Shown: positions 1 through 6,907 of the stretch, piece after piece
How the letters are laid out: each line of letters opens with the position of its first letter
Position numbering within the stretch: the first letter of the stretch is position 1
Assembly: GCF_000732605.1 (NCBI RefSeq)
Contig: NZ_JPME01000005.1
Coordinates: 1 to 64,000, forward strand
Source of the DNA: Lacrimispora celerecrescens
Lineage (GTDB): Bacteria; Bacillota; Clostridia; Lachnospirales; Lachnospiraceae
Length of the DNA: 64,000 bases
Direction of reading: 5' to 3'
Translations under genes and position numbers: made by a program
Notes under the pieces: generated by a model
What the model saw: the letters and a program-made list of their open reading frames with translations, nothing else
Databases searched by the model: none
Told to the model about the DNA's origin: nothing

Positions 1-1
1 T

Positions 2-319
2 GTCTATGATGCGGTGTGTATTGAGGACTTAAATATGCAGGGAATGTCCCAGAGCTTGAATTTCGGAAAGAGCGTTTATGATAATGGCTGGGGAATATTC
101 ACTTCATTACTAGACTACAAGCTGTCTGAACAGGGAAAGAAACTGATAAAAATTGATAAATGGTATCCGAGCAGTAAAACCTGTTCTTGCTGTGGAAAAG
201 TAAAAGAAGAATTGTCTCTGTCGGAACGCATGTATCAATGCGAATGCGGTTTCATATGTGACAGAGATGTAAATGCTGCACGCAATATCAAGGAACAAGG
301 AATGTTAGTATTGGCATAA
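2..319 (+). CDS. tnpB: TnpB, IS200/IS605-type RNA-guided nuclease, C-terminal part
   Basis: The frame is open from the left edge of the window, so only the last 105 or so residues are seen. An IEDLN segment near the start matches the second acidic RuvC motif of TnpB. A zinc ribbon follows (CSCCGK, then CECG), and then the CDRDVNAARNI segment carrying the last RuvC aspartate. These are hallmarks of TnpB/OrfB of IS200/IS605 and IS607 elements, which cut DNA using a guide RNA made from the element's right end. The right-end hairpin lies just downstream. Whether a TnpA transposase is present cannot be seen. The visible part has no frameshift, so this copy may be functional. Confidence 0.9.
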   Translation, partial: VYDAVCIEDLNMQGMSQSLNFGKSVYDNGWGIFTSLLDYKLSEQGKKLIKIDKWYPSSKTCSCCGKVKEELSLSERMYQCECGFICDRDVNAARNIKEQGMLVLA

Positions 320-460
320 ACGGCTAAAAGAAACCGTGGGGCGCACGGGGATAGCTTGTTGATACTGTAACCGTTAGGTTACTTGAGCAAGAAGCCCTCA
401 CTTCTAGCATAAGCATTTGGCTGATCCCAAATGTGGTGCTAAGTGGTGGGAGTATGTCAC
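320..460 (+). mobile_element. IS200/IS605-like right end with hairpin (candidate omega-RNA scaffold)
   Basis: Just after tnpB there is an imperfect hairpin. Its outer arms are 395-403 (CCCTCACTT) and 441-450 (AAGTGGTGGG); its inner arms are 411-420 (AAGCATTTGG) and 426-440 (CCCAAATGTGGTGCT). The segment ends in a GTCAC string at about 460. In this family the right end folds this way, and its RNA forms the guide scaffold of TnpB. The boundary at 460 is my estimate, and no left end is in the window. Confidence 0.6.
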
Positions 461-639
461 AAATATCTAATAGCATTTATATTTCAATGGCTACTTTTGA
501 AAGTTTAATAATATGTGTGCTCAAAGCTAATTCGTCAATTGCATATTATAATGGTACGGTATGGCTGTTTCCGTTATTATTAATATCAATACCAATTTGC
601 CGAGTAGTGAAAGGGATAATAAAAAATGAGTCAGAGTGA
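454..639 (+). CDS. Small hypothetical membrane protein or gene remnant
   Basis: An open frame of about 61 residues begins just inside the IS right end, at an ATG preceded by GGGAG. It has two hydrophobic stretches and a charged C-terminus (CRVVKGIIKNESE). I recognise no family. The start lies in the mobile element, so this may be the tail of a gene interrupted by the insertion rather than an expressed protein. Confidence 0.25.
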   Translation: MSQISNSIYISMATFESLIICVLKANSSIAYYNGTVWLFPLLLISIPICRVVKGIIKNESE

Positions 640-642
640 AAT

Positions 643-693
643 ATTAAAAAAGAAAAAACCCCAAATTCCTTATAAATAAAAAGGAATTTGGGG
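643..693 (-). terminator. Intrinsic terminator of tRNA-Trp
   Basis: A perfect 13-bp stem pairs 659-671 with 681-693. On the minus strand it is followed by a run of T (A-rich 643-658 on the plus strand). It lies directly downstream of tRNA-Trp, which reads on this strand. Confidence 0.9.
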
Positions 694-704
694 CTTAACA
701 AAAG

Positions 705-775
705 CAGGGGAAGAGGGGCTCGAACCCCCATTTACGGTTTTGGAGACCGTTGCTCTACCATTGAACTATTCCCCT
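705..775 (-). tRNA. tRNA-Trp (CCA anticodon)
   Basis: The minus strand folds as a full cloverleaf. The acceptor stem is AGGGGAA with TTCCCCT. The anticodon stem ACGGT/ACCGT encloses the loop CTCCAAA, giving anticodon CCA, and the T arm carries GGTTCGAG. The discriminator base is G. The 3' CCA end is not encoded. A strong terminator follows. Confidence 0.96.
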
Positions 776-1192
776 ATGGATCGGCATTATATCTCTGCCT
801 GAGCACTTAGAGAGTATAGCATAGAAGTTTTTAAATTGCAACAGTTTTTAGAAAAAAATAAAAAATTAATTCTGCTGTTATTGAATCCTGATTTGTGGTA
901 AAATATTATAGAAAAGGAAGTCCATGGGCTTGGTTTGGCGTTTTATATGAAAAACACAAGGTAAAACCGTGAAATTGAAATAGAATGAAAAGTTACGATG
1001 ATAATCATTCCCAAAATAAAACTTGTCTCATCTAAAATATGCTTATCTACAAAGCTTTCCCTCAGAGATAATTACAGAATATGCACAAAAAAGGGCCATA
1101 TAATCGTATATGAAACATAATTTGACAAATCATGTCAAACGTGATATATATATTCTATAACTTTTTCTTCACTATAAAAAGGAGTTGTGATT
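776..1192. other. Gene-free stretch, 417 bp
   Basis: AT-rich spacer between tRNA-Trp and the HPr-like gene. I see no credible reading frame. It holds the promoter at 1122-1150 and an 11-bp palindrome, ATGATAATCAT (998-1008), that resembles the core of a Fur box but matches the full consensus poorly. Confidence 0.6.
1122..1150 (+). promoter_or_regulatory. Sigma-A promoter of the HPr-like gene, with overlapping inverted repeat
   Basis: TTGACA, a 17-base spacer and TATATA. The -35 is embedded in an inverted repeat, TTTGACA (1121-1127) and TGTCAAA (1133-1139), which could be a repressor site. Confidence 0.7.
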
Positions 1193-1435
1193 ATGAAACA
1201 GTTAAAGATTATGTTGCCAACTGTTGCCGAGGCGAAGGAATTTGTTGCTGCTGCTGCTAAATGTGATTTTGACATAGACGTGTATTACAATAGAGTAACC
1301 ATTGACGCGAAGTCTATATTAGGAGTATTAAGTTTAGATTTGACACAGGTTTTGACCGTTGAATTTAACGGGGAAGATGCAGAGTTTGAGGCATTTCTGG
1401 CAGCGAAAGCTCCTGGGAAATGTTCAGCAGCATAA
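1193..1435 (+). CDS. HPr-like (Crh-like) protein without the phosphorylatable histidine
   Basis: This 80-residue protein aligns along its length with HPr of the sugar phosphotransferase system. The His15 region of HPr (NGLHTRPA) is replaced by a PTVAEAKEFV segment with no histidine, so it cannot pass phosphate from Enzyme I to Enzyme II. The serine corresponding to regulatory Ser46 is kept within DAKSILG (Ser41). Known proteins with this pattern (Crh of Bacillus) act only as corepressors of CcpA after HPr kinase phosphorylation; a similar role here is inference. The ATG at 1193 is chosen because AAGGAG lies 8 bases upstream. The gene stands alone between its own promoter and terminator. Confidence 0.75.
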   Translation: MKQLKIMLPTVAEAKEFVAAAAKCDFDIDVYYNRVTIDAKSILGVLSLDLTQVLTVEFNGEDAEFEAFLAAKAPGKCSAA

Positions 1436-1454
1436 ACAGATGCAACGGAAAGAG

Positions 1455-1492
1455 GGAATTGTATGCCGTACGGCTTGCAGTTCCTTTTTTTT
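1455..1492 (+). terminator. Intrinsic terminator after the HPr-like gene
   Basis: A 13-bp stem with two G-U pairs and one mismatch (1455-1467 with 1472-1484) is followed by eight T. Confidence 0.88.
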
Positions 1493-1565
1493 ATTCATGG
1501 AATATGCTCCGCAATGGATGTAAGAAGGAAAATACGGGGAAAATAAAGAAGGAGAGGACACCGGA

Positions 1566-3932
1566 GTGGATGAAACAGAGAAGAAAATCCTGAAAATATC
1601 TGTCAGGAATCTGGTTGAGTTAGTTCTTCGCTCCGGTGACCTGGATAACCGGCGGACTGGAGGGGCTGAGAAGACCGCCATGCAGGAAGGGAGCCGGATA
1701 CACAGGAAGATCCAACGCCGCATGGGAGCAGATTACCGGGCGGAAGTGGTGTTAAAGCATGAGGTAGAAGTAGACCAGTTTCAAATTCTGGTAGAAGGAC
1801 GGGCCGACGGCATCATTGAGAAACCAGAAGGGGTGACCATTGATGAGATCAAAGGCATGTATATGGATTTATCCTATTTATCAGAACCGATTGAAGTACA
1901 TTTAGCCCAGGCCATGTGCTATGGGTATTTTTACTGCTATGACCACGGGCTGAATGGGGCTGTCATGCAGATGACCTACTGCAACATTGAAACAGAGGAG
2001 ATACGGCGTTTCCAGGTGGAAAAATCCTTTGAGGAGCTGGAAAGCTGGTTTCAGTCCGTGATTCACGAGTATATTAAATGGGCAAGATATTTATACAACC
2101 ATGGAATAAGAAGAGATGAATCCATTAAAGAGCTTTCCTTCCCCTATCCTTACCGGAAGGGGCAGAAGGAACTGGTCGTCGCCGTTTACCGGAGCATTGC
2201 CAGAAAGAGGAACCTTTTCATCCAGGCTCCTACGGGAATCGGAAAGACCCTTTCCACCGTTTATCCGGCCATAAAGGCCATTGGGGAAGGGCTTGGAGAT
2301 AAGTTGTTTTATCTGACTGCAAAAACCATAACCAGAGGCGTGGCGGAAGAAGCGTTTGATATCTTGCGGGAGCAAGGGCTGTATTTAAACTCAGTGACTT
2401 TAACGGCAAAGGAAAAACTGTGCTTCCTTGAAAAACCGGAATGCAACCCGGATGCCTGTCCTTATGCCAAGGGTCATTTTGACCGGGTGGGAGATGCGGT
2501 TTATGACATCATCCACAAGGAGGCCGGAATCACCAGAGAAACGGTACTGCGCTATGCAGAGGAATACCAGGTGTGTCCGTTTGAATTCTGCCTGGATATC
2601 AGTAACTGGGTGGATTCCATCATCTGTGATTATAATTATGTATTTGACCCTAATATCCGTCTGAAACGGTATTTTTCCGAAGGTGTCGCCGGAGATTACT
2701 TATTTTTGACAGACGAGGCCCATAACCTGGTTCCAAGAGCCAGGGAAATGTACAGTGCAACGGTCTATAAGGAGGACTTTCTTCTTATTAAAAAGATATT
2801 GAAACCTATGAGCCCAAAGCTTGTCCGGATGTTGGAACGGTGCAACAAAGAGCTTCTGGAAATGAAACGGGAATGTGAGGAATTTCAGATCCTGGAAGAC
2901 ATCCGGTTTTTTATGACCAGTATCATGACCCTTTTCGGGGAAATGGAAAAGTTTATGGATACCGGTGAGGAATTTAAAGACCGGGACCTGGTTCTGGATT
3001 TCTATTTTAATCTAAGGGACCTTCTGAATATTTATGACCGAGTGGATGAAAATTACCGGATCTATACAGAGCTATTGCCTGATGGACGTTTTATGCTCCG
3101 GTTATTTTGTGTAAATCCGGCGAAAAACTTAAAAGAGTGTTTGGATAAGGGAAACAGCACTGTGTTCTTTTCTGCCACATTGCTCCCGGTGCGGTATTAC
3201 AAGGAGCTTCTAAGCGGTGACCAGGAAGAATATGCAGTATATGCCCAGTCACCCTTTGATCAGGAGAAACGTCTACTCCTGGTCGCTTCTGATGTCAGCA
3301 GCCGCTATACCAGGAGAAACCGCCGGGAATACCAAAAGATAGTGGATTATATGCGGAGGATCGTGTCAGCCCATAAAGGAAACTATATGGTGTTTCTGCC
3401 GTCTTACCAGTACTTAAAGGAAGTTGAGGCAATTCTTGACGAAACGGAAGGACTGGAAGAAGAGTTTACGTACTTATCCCAGGCAACCCACATGAGTGAA
3501 CAGGAGAGGGAGGAGTTTTTAGAGGAATTTTCTGAGGATCGGAAGGATTCCTTTGTGGCCCTTTGTGTTATGGGTGGTGTATTTTCAGAAGGAATTGATT
3601 TAAAGGAAGGCCGTCTAATCGGAGCCATCATCGTTGGCACCGGACTTCCCATGGTCTGTACGGAACAGGAGATCTTAAAAGGGTATTTCGATTCCAGGGA
3701 GCAGAACGGATTTGATTATGCCTACCAATATCCGGGGATGAATAAGGTCATGCAGGCAGCAGGAAGGGTGATTCGTACGGTCCGGGATGAGGGCGTTATC
3801 GCATTGCTAGATGAACGTTTTTTTAAACCAGACTATCAGGCCTTATTCCCAAGAGAATGGGACGGGTATTATGAAGTGCAGTTAAAAAATGTGGATGAAG
3901 TGGTGCAAAGCTTTTGGGACGGGCGAAAATAA
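1566..3932 (+). CDS. PD-(D/E)XK nuclease-helicase fusion, XPD/DinG-type superfamily 2
   Basis: This 788-residue protein joins two parts. Residues 1-170 look like a Cas4/AddB-type PD-(D/E)XK nuclease: GRADGII, then IDEIKGMY (the E-x-K), then a QAMCYGY segment fitting the QxxxY motif. The rest is an iron-sulfur helicase of the XPD/DinG group. Walker A APTGIGKT is near residue 225, four cysteines for the cluster lie near 285, 292, 297 and 336, the DEAH box is near 383, FFSATLLP follows, and the final motif is QAAGRVIR. DNA repair or removal of branched or damaged DNA is the likely role. The GTG at 1566 is taken as start because AGAAGGAGAG sits 9 bases upstream. Confidence 0.85.
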   Translation: MDETEKKILKISVRNLVELVLRSGDLDNRRTGGAEKTAMQEGSRIHRKIQRRMGADYRAEVVLKHEVEVDQFQILVEGRADGIIEKPEGVTIDEIKGMYMDLSYLSEPIEVHLAQAMCYGYFYCYDHGLNGAVMQMTYCNIETEEIRRFQVEKSFEELESWFQSVIHEYIKWARYLYNHGIRRDESIKELSFPYPYRKGQKELVVAVYRSIARKRNLFIQAPTGIGKTLSTVYPAIKAIGEGLGDKLFYLTAKTITRGVAEEAFDILREQGLYLNSVTLTAKEKLCFLEKPECNPDACPYAKGHFDRVGDAVYDIIHKEAGITRETVLRYAEEYQVCPFEFCLDISNWVDSIICDYNYVFDPNIRLKRYFSEGVAGDYLFLTDEAHNLVPRAREMYSATVYKEDFLLIKKILKPMSPKLVRMLERCNKELLEMKRECEEFQILEDIRFFMTSIMTLFGEMEKFMDTGEEFKDRDLVLDFYFNLRDLLNIYDRVDENYRIYTELLPDGRFMLRLFCVNPAKNLKECLDKGNSTVFFSATLLPVRYYKELLSGDQEEYAVYAQSPFDQEKRLLLVASDVSSRYTRRNRREYQKIVDYMRRIVSAHKGNYMVFLPSYQYLKEVEAILDETEGLEEEFTYLSQATHMSEQEREEFLEEFSEDRKDSFVALCVMGGVFSEGIDLKEGRLIGAIIVGTGLPMVCTEQEILKGYFDSREQNGFDYAYQYPGMNKVMQAAGRVIRTVRDEGVIALLDERFFKPDYQALFPREWDGYYEVQLKNVDEVVQSFWDGRK

Positions 3933-3960
3933 AAGCTGCCGCCCCAAAGGGGGCGGCAGC
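3926..3960 (-). terminator. GC-rich hairpin terminator between convergent genes
   Basis: A perfect 11-bp stem (3935-3945 with 3950-3960) has a 4-base loop. The T-rich side (A-rich 3926-3934) serves the minus strand, so it ends the LysR-family gene best. It may also stop the helicase transcript. Confidence 0.8.
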
Positions 3961-3978
3961 GTATAACCAGTATACCAG

Positions 3979-4854
3979 TCAAAGCATGTCCATGAACTGT
4001 TTGGAAGCCTGGGAAACGGGTATGTTTTCATTATAAGCCACGACCATCTGACGGGTAGGAAGCTTTTCTGAAAGCTTTACCTGGAATAAATCTCTGTCAT
4101 TCTCAGGAATGCAGAAGTCCGGAACAAATGCGATCCCAAGGCCGATACGGGCTAAGTCGATCAAAAGATCGTTGCTGCTCAGTTCGATTTCAGGGACCAG
4201 ATCAAGCTGTTCCTTCTGGAACATGTGATGAAGGAACTCGCTGGTCGTACTTTTTCTTTCCAGCATCAGAATAGGATAGGTCTGGAGCGTTCCAAGGCTT
4301 ACGGTCTGTCCCTTCAAAGGAAAATATTCCTGATTGGCGACGAATACATCGGAAAATTCGTTAATGACCCGGGTATTCTGGGAGCTTAAAAGCCCTGAGT
4401 TGGGATAATTGGTAATGATAAAATCTACCTGTCCGCTTTCTAAAAGATGAGCGCATTCAATGGAAGTCTGGTTGGTAACCTTAATGTGTACATTGGGGTA
4501 GGTTTTATGAAATTTATTTAAATAAGGAACAAGGTAGTAACGGCAAATGGTGTCGCTGGCACCGATCCGCAGCTGGCCGCCGTTTAAGGTATTAGCCTCC
4601 AGCAGCTGGTTTTCTCCCTTTTGAATCAGATTAATGGCTGGTTCTATGTGCTTTAGGAGGATGTCTCCTTCCGGAGTAAGCTGGACCTTTTTCGTACTAC
4701 GGACAAAAAGGGTTTGGTTTAGTTTTTTCTCCAGCACCTTGATGGACTGGCTGACTGCCGATTGGGAGATGAAAAGCTGTTTGGAAGCCTCCGAGAAACT
4801 TAAGGTGGTGGCAACGTGGTAAAAGACTTTATAAAGTTCATAATTAATATCCAT
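3979..4854 (-). CDS. LysR-family transcriptional regulator
   Basis: At 291 residues this has the usual family length. The N-terminal winged helix-turn-helix is clear (FSEASKQLFISQSAVSQSIK, about residues 20-39), followed by RSTKKVQLTPEG. The rest is the periplasmic-binding-like effector domain beginning near GGQLRIGAS. An AAGGAGG site precedes the ATG. It is divergent from the sigma-like gene at 4995, so the 140-bp spacer could hold its operator. The effector and targets cannot be told from the sequence. Confidence 0.92.
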   Translation of the reverse strand: MDINYELYKVFYHVATTLSFSEASKQLFISQSAVSQSIKVLEKKLNQTLFVRSTKKVQLTPEGDILLKHIEPAINLIQKGENQLLEANTLNGGQLRIGASDTICRYYLVPYLNKFHKTYPNVHIKVTNQTSIECAHLLESGQVDFIITNYPNSGLLSSQNTRVINEFSDVFVANQEYFPLKGQTVSLGTLQTYPILMLERKSTTSEFLHHMFQKEQLDLVPEIELSSNDLLIDLARIGLGIAFVPDFCIPENDRDLFQVKLSEKLPTRQMVVAYNENIPVSQASKQFMDML

Positions 4855-4917
4855 TATTAGTCCTCCTTATAAACATAAGGATATTCTATCATGGATCTGA
4901 TTGGTTTGTAAAGGCGT

Positions 4918-4946
4918 TTGACAAATTTCCTTGGGTGCGGTATAGT
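4918..4946 (+). promoter_or_regulatory. Strong sigma-A promoter for the sigma-like gene
   Basis: TTGACA, exactly 17 bases, then TATAGT. It lies 49 bases before the start codon at 4995. Confidence 0.8.
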
Positions 4947-4994
4947 ACGGGCACAGGAGCCAGGATATGAAAAAAGAAGGAGCGGTATAAGAAT

Positions 4995-5603
4995 ATGCAT
5001 GATGATTTTTACCAAATGTATCTGGAAGAGATGGGACATATCCCTCCCTGTACCAGGGAAGAGCAGGAAGACCTTTTAAAGGAAGCAGCAGAGGGCAGTA
5101 AGGAAGCGAAAAAAAGGATTGTGGAAGGAAACTTACGTGCGGCCCTGGAATATGCCAGAGAATATGACGGCAGAGGTGTTCTTATGACAGATCTGGTCCA
5201 GGAAGCCAATATGGCTCTTATGATGGCTGTGGAAGAGTATGTACAAGAGGAAGTCAGACAAGAGTTTGACAGTTTTAAAAGTCAGAGGATCAGAGAAGCC
5301 CTTGCTGCAGCCGTGGAGGAGCAGCAGTCTGCAAAACAGACAGGAGAAGAACTGGCTGCCCGGGTGAATGTGCTCCAGCAGATTTCCCAGCTTCTTGCTA
5401 AAGAACTGGGACGTGAGGCAACGGTAGAAGAACTGGCAGACAAGATGAAGATGACCGTGGAAGAAATAAGTGGAATTATGAAGATCGCAATGGATGCCAT
5501 GAGCATGAATGCTGAGTCCATGGATTTAGAAGCCCTGGCAGGAGTGGAGGGCATTGAAATTACTGAGGATGAAGAATCTGAAGATTACGATTTTGAAGAA
5601 TAA
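4995..5603 (+). CDS. Sigma-70-like protein lacking regions 2.4 and 4
   Basis: This 202-residue acidic protein begins like a primary sigma factor. Region 1.2 is YQMYLEEMGHIPPCTREEQ (residues 6-24). Regions 2.1-2.2 follow with AKKRIVEGNLRAALEYA and DLVQEANMALMMAVEEY, the part of sigma that docks on the RNA polymerase clamp. The aromatic, basic segments that melt and read the -10 element (2.3-2.4) are missing. A region 3-like stretch, LGREATVEELADKMKMTVEE, remains. There is no region 4, and the protein ends in a run of acidic residues. It could bind core polymerase without directing promoter recognition. It lies 18 bp before the phosphatase gene and probably shares its transcript. Confidence 0.75.
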   Translation: MHDDFYQMYLEEMGHIPPCTREEQEDLLKEAAEGSKEAKKRIVEGNLRAALEYAREYDGRGVLMTDLVQEANMALMMAVEEYVQEEVRQEFDSFKSQRIREALAAAVEEQQSAKQTGEELAARVNVLQQISQLLAKELGREATVEELADKMKMTVEEISGIMKIAMDAMSMNAESMDLEALAGVEGIEITEDEESEDYDFEE

Positions 5604-5621
5604 TAGACTGGGAGAGATGAA

Positions 5622-6230
5622 ATGAAGATTTATCTGATACGTCATGGGCAGACAGACTGGAATATTCAAGGCAGAATCCAGGGGAGCCACGATATTCCCC
5701 TTAATGAAACGGGCCGAGCGCAGGCGGAGCTGCTGGCAAAGGGAATGGATTCCCGCCCGGTTTCTAAGATTTTTTCCAGCAGCTTAATCCGTGCCATGGA
5801 AACCGCCGAAAGGATCAGCACCAGGCAGAAGGTGGAAATCTGTTCCATGCCCCAGCTTATTGAAGTGGAATTTGGCAAATGGGAAGGCATGACATGGGAT
5901 GAGATCATGGAAGCGTATCCAAAGGAATACGCATTGTGGGCTTCCTGCCCGGACGAAGCGTCCCCTCCGGAAGGAGAGACCAGGGACCATGTTATTAGCC
6001 GTTGTGTTTGGACGATCAGGGAAATATTAAGAATCACTGGCGGCAGGGAAGATGTTGCCATTGTATCCCACGGTGCCACCATCGCCTATTTAATTTCCTA
6101 TATGATGCAGGATCATCCGGAGGTAGAAAGTATTATCGTAGAAAATGCCAGCATTACAACGGTTAATTACAGTCCGCTGACGGAAGACTTCATGCTGTTG
6201 GAGATGAATGATACTTCCCATATGGACTAA
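5622..6230 (+). CDS. Histidine phosphatase family protein (phosphoglycerate mutase-like)
   Basis: The N-terminus YLIRHGQTDWN holds the RHG motif with the catalytic His8. The second histidine is in VSHGATIAYL near residue 150, and the acid is likely in VEFGKWEG. At 202 residues it fits the small CobC/GpmB-like phosphatases. Known members hydrolyse phospho-sugars, alpha-ribazole phosphate or nucleotides; nothing here fixes the substrate, and no cobalamin genes are nearby. It is second in the transcript starting at the 4918 promoter. Confidence 0.85.
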   Translation: MKIYLIRHGQTDWNIQGRIQGSHDIPLNETGRAQAELLAKGMDSRPVSKIFSSSLIRAMETAERISTRQKVEICSMPQLIEVEFGKWEGMTWDEIMEAYPKEYALWASCPDEASPPEGETRDHVISRCVWTIREILRITGGREDVAIVSHGATIAYLISYMMQDHPEVESIIVENASITTVNYSPLTEDFMLLEMNDTSHMD

Positions 6231-6233
6231 TAA

Positions 6234-6267
6234 AGAAGCAAGGAAGCCTTTTGGCCTCCTTGCTTCT
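6234..6267. terminator. Bidirectional hairpin terminator
   Basis: A 15-bp stem with one mismatch (6234-6248 with 6253-6267) sits between two convergent genes. It ends the phosphatase transcript and the small minus-strand gene. Confidence 0.7.
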
Positions 6268-6280
6268 ATTGAACCGGTAC

Positions 6281-6598
6281 TTAATCAAATAGTGTTTCTA
6301 TGAGGATTTTCACCATGGAAGGGGTGGTGCGGATAAACAGCGTATCCCTTCCAGCACAGCGCAGGGAGGTCTGCATTAGGGCCTCCTTTGGAGCGGAATC
6401 GTCAAAGATGCTGACCATATTAGCACATGATTCCACGATGGAGCTAAGCTGTCCGGCTTTTTCAATGAACTTTTCAATGTGTTCCTCTTGAAGCTGTAAG
6501 CTTACCTCCAGATAGGGACTTTGTTCCTCTTTCTTTAAGTGGACGTTTTCAAATGAATATTTTTGGGATAAGTCCTTTAATTGCTGATGAAGATCCAT
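6281..6598 (-). CDS. Small protein of unknown function, possibly Spo0A-controlled
   Basis: The start is taken at 6598 (MDLHQQLKDLSQKYSF), because AAAGGAGTG lies about 9 bases upstream; a longer frame to 6646 has no ribosome site. This gives 105 residues, soluble, with a likely helical and amphipathic N-terminal half. I recognise no family. Its promoter (6635-6663) has two exact Spo0A boxes immediately upstream, so a role tied to the transition state or sporulation is a reasonable inference. Confidence 0.6.
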   Translation of the reverse strand: MDLHQQLKDLSQKYSFENVHLKKEEQSPYLEVSLQLQEEHIEKFIEKAGQLSSIVESCANMVSIFDDSAPKEALMQTSLRCAGRDTLFIRTTPSMVKILIETLFD

Positions 6599-6634
6599 AA
6601 AATCTAGCACTCCTTTATAAAAAAATCTTTTATT

Positions 6635-6663
6635 ACTATAGAGCAAATATTTCTAATTTTCAA
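6635..6663 (-). promoter_or_regulatory. Sigma-A promoter of the small minus-strand gene
   Basis: Read on the minus strand: TTGAAA, 17 bases, TATAGT. It lies 37 bases before the start codon at 6598. Confidence 0.7.
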
Positions 6664-6679
6664 GTATTTTTATAAAAAA

Positions 6680-6696
6680 TGTCGAAAAATGTCGAA
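6680..6696. promoter_or_regulatory. Tandem Spo0A boxes (TGTCGAA twice)
   Basis: Two exact copies of the 0A box TGTCGAA (6680-6686 and 6690-6696) lie one helical turn apart. They begin 17 bases upstream of the -35 of the promoter at 6635-6663, an activator-like position. They are also about 210 bases before purL. Confidence 0.65.
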
Positions 6697-6907
6697 ATGT
6701 GTCAAAGACGGAAGCGTCCAGATGATACAGAAAGGCAGGCTGGTGGTTTCTCTGATGATGGCATCAGTAATATTAACTATACTGATTAATAACATAAGAT
6801 ATATTAATTTCTCTAATCTATATAACTTGTGGTATGATTAATACAAGAGAATAACAGGGAAATTCCTGTCCTGATAAACCATGGGGAGCTTTTGCAAGGA
6901 GGAAATC

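Noticed and set aside
998-1008. Fur box (ATGATAATCAT)
   Set aside because: Only the core palindrome fits; the outer bases do not match and it lies about 120 bases upstream of the promoter.
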